This document shows positions 45,801-54,850 of a DNA stretch of 64,000 nucleotides, one piece after another. The position numbers were made by a program, and so were the translations under genes. Where the stretch lies: positions 1 to 64,000 of the forward strand of contig JAJDCQ010000159.1 of NCBI GenBank assembly GCA_029260755.1, given 5' to 3'. The stretch's first letter is position 1, and every line of letters begins with the position of its first letter. The notes beneath the pieces were generated by a model that worked only from the letters and a program-made list of their open reading frames with translations, had not been told where the DNA came from and searched no databases. This DNA is from Planctomycetota bacterium (GTDB lineage Bacteria; Planctomycetota; J058; JAJDCQ01).

Positions 45801-47318
45801 GGCGAGCTCATCGAGAACGGCCGCCGACCCCTCCCAGATGACGTCGGCGAGCCCCATCCCCAGGGCGGAGAGGACGCCCGCCATCGGGTGGAGCAGGACG
45901 GTCCGGATCCCGAGCGACCGGGCGAGGGCGCACGCGTGCTGCGCGCCGGCGCCGCCGAAGCAGCAGAGGGCATCGTCGCGGACGTCGTGACCGCGGGCGA
46001 CCGAGAGCTCCTTGATCGGCTTGGCCATCGCCTCGTTCGCGATCCGGAGGAAGCCGGCCGCGACCTCCTCGACGCCCGGGCGGCGCCCCGTCGCACGCTC
46101 CACCGCGGCGGCGATCGCCTCGAGCCGGGCGCGGCTGGCGTCGACGTCGAGCGCCCGGTCGCGACCGGGGCCGAAGCAGGCCGGGAACCAGCGCGGCTGG
46201 ATCCGTCCGAGGACCGCGTTCGCGTCGGTCACCGCCGGCGGACCGCCGCGCCGGTAGCAGGCGGGGCCCGGGTCGGCGCCGGCGCTCTCCGGGCCGACCG
46301 TGAAGCGACGCCCATCGAACGCCAGCACCGAGCCGCCGCCGGCGGCGACGGTGACGACCTCGAGCATCGGCGACTGGAGCCGCACCCCGGCGATCCGGGT
46401 CTCGTAGACCCGGTCGAGGCGCCCGTGCCAGCGGCAAACGTCGGTCGAGGTGCCGCCCATGTCGAAGCCGATGATGCTCTCGAGCCCGGCGGCGCGGCTG
46501 ACGTGCGCCGCGGCGACGACGCCGCCGGCGGGGCCGCTCAGGATCGCGTCCTTCCCGCTGAACCGATCGGCGGAGGCGAGCCCGCCGTTACTCTGCATGA
46601 AGCGAAGGTCGACGCCGTCGCCGAGCGGCCGGCGGACGCGGCCGACGTAGTCGCGCAGCGTCGGGGTGAGGTAGGCGTCCACGCAGGCCGTGTCGCCCCG
46701 GGCGACCACCTTGATCTCGCGGGCGGCCCGATGGCTCAGGCTGACGTGCTCGAACCCGACCTCACGGGCGACCCGACCGACGGCGAGCTCGTGCTCGGGC
46801 GCGGCGTAGCTGTGGAGGAAGACGACCGCGACGCTGCGCACGCCCGCGGCGCGGACCGCCTCGAGGTCGGCCCGGACCCGGGCGAGGTCCGGGACGCGCC
46901 GGACGGAACCGTCGGAGAGCACCCGCTCGTCGACCTCGACGGTGTGGTGAACGAGCGGCTCGGGCTTCTCGATCGCGAGGGCGAACAGGTCGGGACGATC
47001 CTGATAGCCGATCGCGAGGACGTCGCCGAAGCCGCGGGTGACGACGAGGCAGACCGGCTCGCCCTGCCGCTCGAGGAGCGCGTTCGTCGCGACCGTGGTC
47101 CCCATCCGGACCGTGCCGATCCGCGCGGCCGGCAGCCCGTCCTTCGCGGAGGCGAGTCCGAGGAGCTCGGCGATCGCCTGGAGCCCGGCGTCATCGTAGG
47201 CCGGATCCTCGGAGAGGAGCTTGCGAACGTGGAGGGCGCCGTCGGGGTCGCGGGCGACGACGTCGGTGAAGGTGCCGCCGCGGTCGATGAAGAAGCGCCA
47301 GCGACCGGGCTCGCTCAC
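42801..47318 (-). CDS. 5-oxoprolinase/hydantoinase (HyuA + HyuB) fused to a C-terminal DUF1445 (D-glutamate cyclase-like) domain
   Basis: HyuA '[19 protein letters not shown]...[14 protein letters not shown]'; HyuB '[44 protein letters not shown]'; DUF1445 '[51 protein letters not shown]...[15 protein letters not shown]...[10 protein letters not shown]'. Confidence 0.93.
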   Translation of the reverse strand: MSEPGRWRFFIDRGGTFTDVVARDPDGALHVRKLLSEDPAYDDAGLQAIAELLGLASAKDGLPAARIGTVRMGTTVATNALLERQGEPVCLVVTRGFGDVLAIGYQDRPDLFALAIEKPEPLVHHTVEVDERVLSDGSVRRVPDLARVRADLEAVRAAGVRSVAVVFLHSYAAPEHELAVGRVAREVGFEHVSLSHRAAREIKVVARGDTACVDAYLTPTLRDYVGRVRRPLGDGVDLRFMQSNGGLASADRFSGKDAILSGPAGGVVAAAHVSRAAGLESIIGFDMGGTSTDVCRWHGRLDRVYETRIAGVRLQSPMLEVVTVAAGGGSVLAFDGRRFTVGPESAGADPGPACYRRGGPPAVTDANAVLGRIQPRWFPACFGPGRDRALDVDASRARLEAIAAAVERATGRRPGVEEVAAGFLRIANEAMAKPIKELSVARGHDVRDDALCCFGGAGAQHACALARSLGIRTVLLHPMAGVLSALGMGLADVIWEGSAAVLDELAAGPAGVAALEPRFAALEATGREVVAAQGVAPAAVRTVRGLDLRYVGVETPIHVVLGDGDPGDGPRAAFEARHRAIYGFAKEGHAVEVVAVRVEVIGETEKPDDAVAPERAHEVGVDAAEAVVEVFFDEVDAGGARRLAAHPTPVHRREALAPGARVIGPALIVEAVSTVVVDPGWRATLTGRGDLLLVDVAETAGGAAPRERVEATAADPVLLEVFNNLFMSVAERMGHALRRVSHSTNIKERLDFSCAVFDPDGGLVANAPHIPVHLGAMGESVRAVLASRTGPDGGGLAPGDVYVTNDPFHGGSHLPDVTVVTPVFVGPTSSGEAARPAFFVANRGHHADIGGIQPGSMPPFSRSIDEEGVVIHDFLLVRDGVFREEEVRAVLGAGRWPARDPGERLSDLRAQVAANTLGVELLGELCDHWGASVVTAYMGHVQANAAAAMRDVIAALPDGAHRFTDWLDEGAAIVVTVTVDGDRAVVDFAGTDDQLPGNLNAPRAVVVAAVLYAFRTLVERPIPLNARCLDPIEIRVPEGSLLHPRPPAAVVGGNVETSQRIVDALFGALGKIGAAQGTMNNVTFGSAAFGYYETICGGAPAGLGFDGASAVHTHMTNTRITDPEVLEQRHPVVLREFAIRRGSGGTGTFRGGDGVRRAIEMREPLSVAVLSERRGVAPWGAHGAGAAARGRNAIARADGRVSELPGKVRVEAGVGDVLIVETPGGGGYEPTPREWAAMDPALARSLFARGRFRGPTAGIAAGRVQANLLVVPSALADDFEAFCRANPRACPLLERGAPGDAEPRRLAPGADLRTDLPRYAVHGADGSVREVDDIVALWSDDLVAFLLGCSFSFEEALVAGGVPVRHLDLGGNVPMFRTDRATTPAGPFAGPLVVSMRPVAADLVERARALTAPFARVHGAPIHAGDPAALGIADLARPDYGDPVPVADGEVPVFWACGVTSQAAALGALETLGRADPTLRILAHAPGHMFIADARNEDLRDEQAS

Positions 47319-49075
47319 TTCATCCGGAGGCAGACGACGGTGACGTCGTCATCCTCGACGTCCTGGGCCGCGCCCTTTCGACGGAGGACCTCGGCGACGA
47401 GGCCGTCGGCGAGCTTCTGGGGCGCGACGTCGGGACGCTTTCGGTGGGCCTTCTCGATGAGCTGGACGAAGCTGTGCATCCCGCCGGAGCCGAGCGCCTT
47501 CTCGACGCCGTCGGTGAACAGGACGACGAGGTCGCCGCTCTCGAGCTTGAGCCCCTTTTCCGTGTAGGTCCCCTCGGCATCGGGCCCGACGCCGAGCGGC
47601 TGTCCGCCGAGGTCGAACGCGCTGCACTTGCCGTCGGCCTTGCGCCAGAGGATCAGGGGGCGGTGGCCGGCGCCGCTCACGACGAAGTGGCCGCGCTCGC
47701 CGTCCCAGAAGACGACGCCGACCGTCATCTGCTGGGTGCCCTCGGTGTCGGCGTGGATGAACTTGTTGACCGCCTCGAGGACGCGCTTGGGGCTCGGCCG
47801 CCACAGGGCCAGGCTGTGGAAGTAGCTCCGGGCCGAGGCGAGGACGAGGCCGGCGGCGAGGCCGCTGCCCTTCACGTCGCCGATGCAGAGGTAGAGGCAG
47901 TCGTCGTCGGGGCACTCGAGGTAGTCGTAGTAGTCGCCGCCGACCTCCTGAGCCATCTCGCTGCGACCGCCGACGACGAAGGCGTCCATCTCGGGAGGCT
48001 GCTTCGGGAGGAGATGGCGCTGGATCGAGGCGGCGAGCTTGAGCTCGTGGCGCATCTTCTCCTGGGACTTCTGGAGTCGGGCGAGGCGCGCGTTCTCGAG
48101 CGAGAGGGCTGCCTGGCTGGCGATCGCGTTCAGGAACGCGAGGTCGTCCTCGGTGAAGACGCTGACGCCGTCGGAGTCGATGTTGATGATGCCCGCGACG
48201 TCGTCCTGGACGAGGAGCGGCGCGCAGAGGGCGCTCCGGATCCGGAGCGACTCGACGCTCGAGGTCCCGCTGAAGCGGTCATCGCCCATGGCGTCGCGGC
48301 TCATGCAGGCGATCTTGTTCGTGCAGACCTCGCGGATGATCGACTTGCTCACCTCGGCCGTCTTGCCCGGGTGGCTCGCCATCCGGCGCATGCCGCCCTG
48401 GTCGTCGAGGACGAGGATCGAGCCGCGGTCGGCCGGGATCTCCTTCAGGATCTTGGCGAGCAGCTTCTTGAAGAACTGCTTCATGCTGCCGCCGATCGCG
48501 GTGGGGCCCGCGCCGACCAGCGCGGCCACGTCGAGGAGCGCCTTCATCCGACGTCCGGCCTTCGCCCGGTCCTCGATCTTCTCGATGTACTCGAGCGCGT
48601 CGCCGCCGCCGTCGGTCGGCGCGGTGCCGATGATCTTGGCGGGCTTCTCGGCGGGGACGACGACCTCGGAGATCGACTCGCCGGTCAGCTCATCGCTGGG
48701 GGCGTCGTAGAGGAGGACGAGGTCGCCGACGGTCAGGACGTCGCCGTGGCGGACGCGCAGCTTGGTCCCGAAGGGCTTGCGGTAGCGCCCGTTGAGGATC
48801 AGGTCGGCGTGCTCGTCGTTGTTCTGGACCTCGATCCGGTCGACGTCGGCGACGATCGTGGCGAGGGAGCCGGGCTTGTCGCCCGGCTCGATCGCGAGGC
48901 CGTCATCGGTCGGGAGGATGCAGGAGCGTCCGAGCGAGAGCGAGATCGCCTCGCACCGTCCGGGTCCGTTGAGCTGGATGAATCGAGCGTTTTCGCCCAC
49001 GCCGTGAGTGCCCCAACCTCTTGTGCGGTCGGCAGTCGGGAAGAGTCGCGGCGCCGCCCGCCGAGCGCCGACCAT
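47315..49075 (-). CDS. SpoIIE-type phosphatase with N-terminal FHA-like and GAF domains
   Basis: GAF '[54 protein letters not shown]'; SpoIIE '[14 protein letters not shown]...[40 protein letters not shown]...[13 protein letters not shown]'; start could be downstream. Confidence 0.9.
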   Translation of the reverse strand: MVGARRAAPRLFPTADRTRGWGTHGVGENARFIQLNGPGRCEAISLSLGRSCILPTDDGLAIEPGDKPGSLATIVADVDRIEVQNNDEHADLILNGRYRKPFGTKLRVRHGDVLTVGDLVLLYDAPSDELTGESISEVVVPAEKPAKIIGTAPTDGGGDALEYIEKIEDRAKAGRRMKALLDVAALVGAGPTAIGGSMKQFFKKLLAKILKEIPADRGSILVLDDQGGMRRMASHPGKTAEVSKSIIREVCTNKIACMSRDAMGDDRFSGTSSVESLRIRSALCAPLLVQDDVAGIINIDSDGVSVFTEDDLAFLNAIASQAALSLENARLARLQKSQEKMRHELKLAASIQRHLLPKQPPEMDAFVVGGRSEMAQEVGGDYYDYLECPDDDCLYLCIGDVKGSGLAAGLVLASARSYFHSLALWRPSPKRVLEAVNKFIHADTEGTQQMTVGVVFWDGERGHFVVSGAGHRPLILWRKADGKCSAFDLGGQPLGVGPDAEGTYTEKGLKLESGDLVVLFTDGVEKALGSGGMHSFVQLIEKAHRKRPDVAPQKLADGLVAEVLRRKGAAQDVEDDDVTVVCLRMK

Positions 49076-49187
49076 ACCGCATCCCGGCGCGCGCCGTCAA
49101 TTCCGCTCGGATGACTTCGTGCACGAGGCAATCCCCGAACTAGAATGATGTTGACTTCACATTGGTGTACGGGGAGGTTGTGCAACC

Positions 49188-50027
49188 TTGAATCGAGAGC
49201 AGAGACGGAACTTCCCCGGAAGGAGTCCTTTCGTGAGCCGCACCTCGAAGATCATCGGCGTCGCCCTCGTGCTCGGCGCCCTCCTCGTCATCCCCCAGGC
49301 CGCGTCCGCCCAGGACCAGGTCATCGAGTGGCTCGAGCCCGAGGCGGCGCTCGCGAAGGCGGTCGAGAAGCCGCGCGCGGTCATCTTCCTCCTCGGCCCG
49401 AGCGGCAGCTCGTTCGTCGACGCAACCCTCGCCGGGGCCTTCGCTCACAAGAACCTCCTCCGCAAGGCCGACAAGGACCAGGTCGTCTTCGCGCGGTCCG
49501 ACCCCGCCTCGAACGCCTTCGCGGCGCAGCTCGCGGGTGAGGGCATCGCGTCGGCCGTCGTCGTGACCGACCTCGAGGGCGCGGCCGTCGTCCGCTTCGG
49601 CGACGACGCCGAGGTGCCGGGCCCGAACAAGATCCTCGACGCCGTCAAGAAGGCGGAGTCGCAGGGGAAGAAGAAGCTCAAGGTCATCAAGAAGATCGAC
49701 AAGGCGTTCCCGAAGGCCGAGCAGCTCCGCGAGGCGAAGAGCCACCGCGGCGCGATCGAGCTCTACAACTGGATCGTCGCCTACGAGGGCCAGCTCCTCG
49801 ACCCGCGGGTCGCCACCTCGCGCAGCCGGCTCGACGCCCTCACCGCCGTCGCGAACGAGAAGCTCGACGACGTCGACGACCTGATCCGCGACGACGACTT
49901 CGCCCGCGCCCAGAAGGCGCTCGTCGTGATCCGGAACGAGTTCCCGATCCCCGAGGTCGAGGACGCGGTCAAGCAGCGCCAGGAGAAGATCGCGCGCGAG
50001 CTCGATCGGATGCAGCGCAACAACTGA
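49188..50027 (+). CDS. Secreted hypothetical protein
   Basis: 'SKIIGVALVLGALLVIPQAASAQDQ' signal peptide. Confidence 0.7.
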   Translation: MNREQRRNFPGRSPFVSRTSKIIGVALVLGALLVIPQAASAQDQVIEWLEPEAALAKAVEKPRAVIFLLGPSGSSFVDATLAGAFAHKNLLRKADKDQVVFARSDPASNAFAAQLAGEGIASAVVVTDLEGAAVVRFGDDAEVPGPNKILDAVKKAESQGKKKLKVIKKIDKAFPKAEQLREAKSHRGAIELYNWIVAYEGQLLDPRVATSRSRLDALTAVANEKLDDVDDLIRDDDFARAQKALVVIRNEFPIPEVEDAVKQRQEKIARELDRMQRNN

Positions 50028-50060
50028 CCAACTGACCCCGCCCCACCCCCGCGGACTGCG

Positions 50061-50960
50061 TTGACCCTTCCCGGCACCGAGCGATCGCGTCGCGGCGGTC
50101 TCGCCCTCGACGCCGCCGGCTGCTCGGCGAGCGTCGAGGCGGTCATCGCCGATCAGGCCCGCGGCCTGCAGGCCGCCTACCGGGCGCGCCGGAGCGTCGC
50201 GCGGCTCGCCCGGGCCGCCGAGACGGCGCTCGCCGCCGGCGGCCGGCTGCTGATCGTCGGCGCCGGCACGAGCGGCCGACTCGCCGCCCTCGAGGCGGCC
50301 GAGTGCCCGCCGACCTTCGGAAGCCACCCGGACCGCGTCGTCGCGATCCTCGCCGGAGGCCGTCGCGCGATGGATCGGGCGATCGAGGGCGCCGAGGACG
50401 ACCGTGGCGCCGGGACGACGGCCGTCGAGCGGGCGCGAGCGCGCTCCGAGGATCTGGTCATCGGCGTGACGGCGAGCGGCGGAACACCGTTCGTCGCCGG
50501 AGCGCTGCAGGCCGCCCGGAGGCTCGGCGCCGTCACGGCGCTGCTCTGCTGTAACCGGGCGCGCGACGCCCGCTGCGCGCCGCTCTCCGACATCGTCGTC
50601 GCCGTCCCGACCGGCCCCGAGGTCGTCACCGGATCGACGCGGCTCAAGGCGGGCACGGCGCAGAAGGCGGTGCTGAACGCCGTCACGACGGCCGCGTTCG
50701 CCGCGATCGGTCAGGTGCACGGCAACCTCATGGTCGGCGTCCAGGCGACGAACGCGAAGCTCCGGGCGAGGGCGAAGCGCATCGTCGTCGAGATCGCCCA
50801 GGTCGACGAGCGCCGCGCCGCCAACGCGCTCCGGGCCGCGGACTGGGACGTCAAGGTGGCCACCGCGATGGCGGCGCTCGGGATCCGCGCCGCCGAGGCG
50901 AGGGACCGCCTCGAGGCAAGCGGCGGGCGGCTCCGGCCGGTCCTCGAGGAGCCAGCGTGA
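50061..50960 (+). CDS. murQ: N-acetylmuramic acid 6-phosphate etherase
   Basis: 'AALAAGGRLLIVGAGTSGRLAALEAAECPPTFG...AIEGAEDDRGAGTTAV...VIGVTASGGTPFVAGAL...SDIVVAVPTGPEVVTGSTRLKAGTAQKAVLNAVTTAAF...GNLMVGVQATNAKLRARA'; TTG start possible. Confidence 0.95.
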   Translation: MTLPGTERSRRGGLALDAAGCSASVEAVIADQARGLQAAYRARRSVARLARAAETALAAGGRLLIVGAGTSGRLAALEAAECPPTFGSHPDRVVAILAGGRRAMDRAIEGAEDDRGAGTTAVERARARSEDLVIGVTASGGTPFVAGALQAARRLGAVTALLCCNRARDARCAPLSDIVVAVPTGPEVVTGSTRLKAGTAQKAVLNAVTTAAFAAIGQVHGNLMVGVQATNAKLRARAKRIVVEIAQVDERRAANALRAADWDVKVATAMAALGIRAAEARDRLEASGGRLRPVLEEPA

Positions 50961-52129
50961 CCCCGATCGAGCGTCTCTCGAGGGCGGCCGCGGCGGACCG
51001 ACGCCGCTACATCGGCCTGATGAGCGGGACCTCGCTCGACGGGATCGACGCGGTCCTCGTCGAGCTCGCGGGCCGGCCGCCCGAGCTCGCGGTGCGCCTG
51101 ATCCACCACGGCGCGACCGCCTACCCGGCCGAGGTGCGCGCTCGGATCCTCGCCACGATCGAGGGGCGAACCCCGGACGTCTGCGAGCTCGACTTCGTCC
51201 TCGGCGAGCGGTTCGCGTCAGCGGCGCTCGACGCCGCCGGCGCCGCCGGCGTGGAGCTCGCCGACCTGACCGCGATCGTCAGCAGCGGCCAGACGATCTG
51301 GCACGTCGACCGGCGAGGCCAGGACGGCGTCCCCAGCACCCTCCAGGTCGGCCAGGCATCGGTGATCCGCGAGCGGACCGGGTGCGCCGTCGTCCACGAC
51401 CTCCGCACCGCCGACGTCGCCGCGGGCGGGACCGGCGCGCCGCTCGTCCCCTACGCCGACTGGGTCCTCGGAGCGCGGCCGGGGCAGCCCCGGGCGTTCC
51501 TCAACCTCGGCGGAATCGCGAACGTCACGATCGTCACCGAGCGCCTCGAGGACGTCCGCGCGTTCGACACGGGACCGGCGAACCTGCTCATCGACGCCGT
51601 CGCCCGCGAGGTGACCGGAGCGCCCGACGGCATCGACGCGGACGGCGCGCTCTCCGCGAAAGGGACGGTCGACGAGGCCCTCCTCGCCGAGCTGCTCGCG
51701 CACCCGTTCCTCGCCCTCCCGCCGCCGAAGAGCACCGGCCGCGAGACGTTCGGAGCCCCGATGGCGAGGGACCTCCTCGCCCGGCCCGGAATCGACGCGC
51801 GCGACCTCCTCGCGACGGTCGCCCGCTTCACGGCCGCGAGCATCGCCGACGCGATCCACCGGTTCGTCGACGACGAGCCGACCGAGCTGATCGCGTCTGG
51901 AGGAGGAGCCAGGAACGCGACGGTGATGGCCGCCCTCGCCGAGCTCCTCGACCCCATCCCCGTCCGCCGCTGGAGCGCCGAGGAGTGGGGCTTCCCGAGC
52001 GAAGCAAAGGAGGCGATCGCCTTCTGCATCCTCGCCGACGAGACCCTCGCCGGCCGCCCCTCGAACGTCCCCTCCGTCACCGGAGCCAACCGGCCGGTGA
52101 CGCTCGGATCGATCGTCCCACCCTCCTGA
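50957..52129 (+). CDS. anmK: Anhydro-N-acetylmuramic acid kinase
   Basis: 'YIGLMSGTSLDGIDAVLVEL...SSGQTIWH...STLQVGQASVIRERTGCAVVHDLRTADVAAGGTGAPLVPYADWVL...RAFLNLGGIANVT...FDTGPANLLIDA...ASGGGARNATVM'; GTG start codon. Confidence 0.96.
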   Translation: MTPIERLSRAAAADRRRYIGLMSGTSLDGIDAVLVELAGRPPELAVRLIHHGATAYPAEVRARILATIEGRTPDVCELDFVLGERFASAALDAAGAAGVELADLTAIVSSGQTIWHVDRRGQDGVPSTLQVGQASVIRERTGCAVVHDLRTADVAAGGTGAPLVPYADWVLGARPGQPRAFLNLGGIANVTIVTERLEDVRAFDTGPANLLIDAVAREVTGAPDGIDADGALSAKGTVDEALLAELLAHPFLALPPPKSTGRETFGAPMARDLLARPGIDARDLLATVARFTAASIADAIHRFVDDEPTELIASGGGARNATVMAALAELLDPIPVRRWSAEEWGFPSEAKEAIAFCILADETLAGRPSNVPSVTGANRPVTLGSIVPPS

Positions 52130-52170
52130 GCCGGCCGATCACTCCCATCCCGCAAGCCGCTCCACCCAAA

Positions 52171-52287
52171 TCACTTACACCCCAAGGGGTCAGGTCCAGT
52201 ATTTTTACCATTTCCCGCCCGCGCTCGGCGGCGGCAGAGGGAGAAAAGGTAAAAATACTGGACCTGACCCCTCGCGATGTAAGTGGT
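52171..52287. repeat. GGGGTCAGGTCCAG-family repeat, copy 3 (long inverted repeat)
   Basis: cacttaca..aaggggtcaggtccagtatttttacc ... ggtaaaaatactggacctgacccctcgcgatgtaagtg. Confidence 0.93.
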
Positions 52288-52382
52288 GGTTTGGCTTTCT
52301 GTTGTGGCGGGTGGTTGTTCGAGGCTGCCGGCTTGGCTCTCGTCGTTGGAAACCCGAGGAGATGCCTGGGAGGAGCTTCGGA

Positions 52383-53578
52383 TGATGCCGATGGATGCTG
52401 CGCCTGGGACGTTGAGCCGCCTCGCGGTGGAGTCGAACGCTCTCTTTCCGGCGGCTCCTCCGGGGGCGGATGCCTCCGAGACGCGGCGCCTTCTTCGGTG
52501 CCTTCGCCGGGTGGCCGAGGTCGGGGCGCGGGCGACCGGTGAGGTCGAGCTGCTCGCTCGCTCGCTCGCGGTGGTCGCGGGGGAGATTCCGGGCGTCCGC
52601 GGTCGCGTGTTTCTGATCGAGCCCGGGAGCGACGCGCTTCGCCGCGTCGCGACGGTCGCTTCCGATCCGCTCGACGCGGACGACGCGCCCCCCGAGCCCG
52701 CTCTCGTCCGCGCCGTGCTCGATGGCCCGGACGCCGTCCTGCGCGGGTCGACCCTCGCCGCTCCGATCATCCGCCGCCGCCGGGTCGCCGGGATCTTCCA
52801 CCTCGAGCAGGCCACCGGCGACCTCGACGCGAGCGCCCTCGCCCTCGTCGCCGCCGCCGCGGCCACGATCGCGAGCGCGCTGGACGCGCTGCTCGACCGC
52901 GCCCGGACGGTTTCGACGAGCCTCCCGTGCGACCTGGCCGCGACCGAGGACCGCGCGACCGGCCTCCGCGCGGCGACCTCGGGGGACGACGGCGCCACCC
53001 ACGCTTCGCTCATCGACCGGGCTGGCGGCGCGGCGGTCGTCCTCGTCGAGATGGATGCTGGCGAGGAGGCGGCGAGCTCGATCGCGACGCTGGAGGCGCG
53101 CACCGTCCTCCGCGCGCTCGTCCCGCGCGACGTCGCCCCCGGCGAGCTCCTCGCCGAGGTTCAGCGGATCGTCACGCCGGCGACGATCACGTGCGCGGTC
53201 CTCGCGCGCCTCGACGCCGAGGAGCGCACCGTCGAGCTCGCCGTGATCGGCCAGCCCGCGGTGCTCCTCCTCCGGGCGACCGGACAGGGCGAGCTCCTCC
53301 ACCTCGGCCTCGCCCGACGCCGCTCGCTCGGGGGAGACGTCACGCTGCTCGAGCCCCGGCCGATCGAGGTCTTCCGCGGCGATGCGTTCTGCCTCCTCGC
53401 CGCCTCGGCGCGGGCGACCCTCGGCGCGCGGGGGGTGTCGGGCCTCCGCCACGTCTTCGAGGCGCGCGAGCCGGTCGGGCCGACGAGCCTCCTCCGCGCG
53501 GTCGAAGCGTACGCCGGCGCCGAGGGGATCCGGCTCCCCCGTGGACTGGCCATCGCCGTGGTCGACACGCCCCTCTGA
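52383..53578 (+). CDS. GAF-like plus PP2C/SpoIIE-like regulatory protein
   Basis: 'LLARSLAVVAGEIPGVRGRVFLIEPGSDALRRVATVASDP...TLAAPIIRRRRVAGIFHLEQATGDLDASALALVAAAAATIASAL'; C-terminal 'VLARLDAEERTVELAVIGQPAVLLLRA'; start inferred inside the 52283 ORF. Confidence 0.65.
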
Positions 53579-53596
53579 GCGCCGACCGTACACACG

Positions 53597-53623
53597 CGCG
53601 CCCGCGACGAGGTCGCGGGCGCG
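53597..53623. terminator. GC-rich hairpin between convergent genes (bidirectional terminator-like)
   Basis: cgcgcccgcgac-gag-gtcgcgggcgcg, 12-bp stem. Confidence 0.5.
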
Positions 53624-53653
53624 GGTGCTTCGGACGTCGGTCGACTGGTGCGA

Positions 53654-54697
53654 CTAGCCCTTCTTCGCCCACTCCGACCGCGGGAAGCGCTCCTTGAGCT
53701 CGCGCTTGAGCTGGGCGCTCCGCGTCTTGTTCTCGTCGCCGCCGAGGGCGGCGAAGGCGGCCGACGCCTCGTAGTAGGCGCGGGGGGCGACGGTTCCGAT
53801 GTGCGGATAGAGGATCACGACCCGGAGATACGCCATCAGCGCGTCCTCCTTCTTCCCGCCCTTCGCGTGGCAGTGACCGAGCAGGGTGTAGGCCTGCGCG
53901 ACGACGGCGTCGTCCTTCGCCTTGCTGAGGATCTCGTCGAGCATCGTCTGCGCGGCGGAGGTCTGTCCCTGCTCGACCATCGCGGTGCACTGCCCGACGA
54001 CGGCGGCGCTGCGGATGTCGTCGAAGTTGCGCGAGGCCTGCGCGACCGCGCGGTATTTCTTGGCCGCGGCGCCCCAGTCCTTCTTCGCGATGTCGACCTG
54101 GGCGGCCTCCATCGAGACCTTCTGGACCCAGTAGTCGCCCATGCCCTTGTTCCGGACCTCGGAGATCGCCTTCTCGAAGCCCTTCTGCGCGCCGCCGAGG
54201 TCGCCCTCGGACAGCTTCGCGCGGGCGATCCCGACGAGCGCGTCGGCGAGGAACCGGGTCTCGCGGTGATCGCGGAGGAGCTGCTCCCAGGTCTTCACCG
54301 CCTGCTTGGTGTCGCCCTTGCTCATCTGACTGAGGGCGAGGTAGTGGGTCGCGTACTGCTTCACCCACTTGCGCTGGGTCGAGCGGAGCGCGGTTCGGAA
54401 GCTCTCGATGGCCTCGTCGAACCGGTAGCCGCGCATCGCGGCGAGGCCCTTCTCGAACGCCTTCGGCTTCTGCTCGTACTCGACCCGCTCGACGTCCTTG
54501 AGCGGGTGGCTGCTCTTCACGTTGCCCGCGTTGAAGCGGAACTTCACCTCCTTGTAGGTCTCGTCGGTGATCGAGATGTTCTTCTCGACCCGACCGTCGC
54601 GGAGGTGGATCTCGTCGGCGCGCGCCTGGCCGGCGGCCGCGAGGAGAGCGCCGCCGGTGATGGCGATCGCGAGGAAGCGATTGCTACGGAAGGACAT
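53654..54697 (-). CDS. Secreted TPR-like protein
   Basis: 'MSFRSNRFLAIAITGGALLAAAGQARADEIHLRDGRVEKNISITDETYKEVKFRFNAGNVKSSHPLKDVERVEYE...'; TPR-like helices. Confidence 0.8.
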   Translation of the reverse strand: MSFRSNRFLAIAITGGALLAAAGQARADEIHLRDGRVEKNISITDETYKEVKFRFNAGNVKSSHPLKDVERVEYEQKPKAFEKGLAAMRGYRFDEAIESFRTALRSTQRKWVKQYATHYLALSQMSKGDTKQAVKTWEQLLRDHRETRFLADALVGIARAKLSEGDLGGAQKGFEKAISEVRNKGMGDYWVQKVSMEAAQVDIAKKDWGAAAKKYRAVAQASRNFDDIRSAAVVGQCTAMVEQGQTSAAQTMLDEILSKAKDDAVVAQAYTLLGHCHAKGGKKEDALMAYLRVVILYPHIGTVAPRAYYEASAAFAALGGDENKTRSAQLKRELKERFPRSEWAKKG

Positions 54698-54850
54698 CGT
54701 TCTAGGCTCTCCTCGGATGTGTTCGGGGGATGCTCGTCGTTCAATACCCGCGAGTTGGTGGTGGAGTTCCGCCCGACCACCCATTAGACGGACAGGGCCC
54801 CGGCGCCGCAAGGCCGGCCGCGGCGCTCGGCCGGCCCGCGGCGACCCGCC

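Noticed and set aside
42855-47567. 1570-aa ORF on the + strand antisense to the oxoprolinase
   Set aside because: Arg/Gly/Asp/Val/Glu-rich composition with no recognisable domain; shadow ORF of a high-GC gene. The minus-strand frame has clear HyuA/HyuB/DUF1445 motifs.
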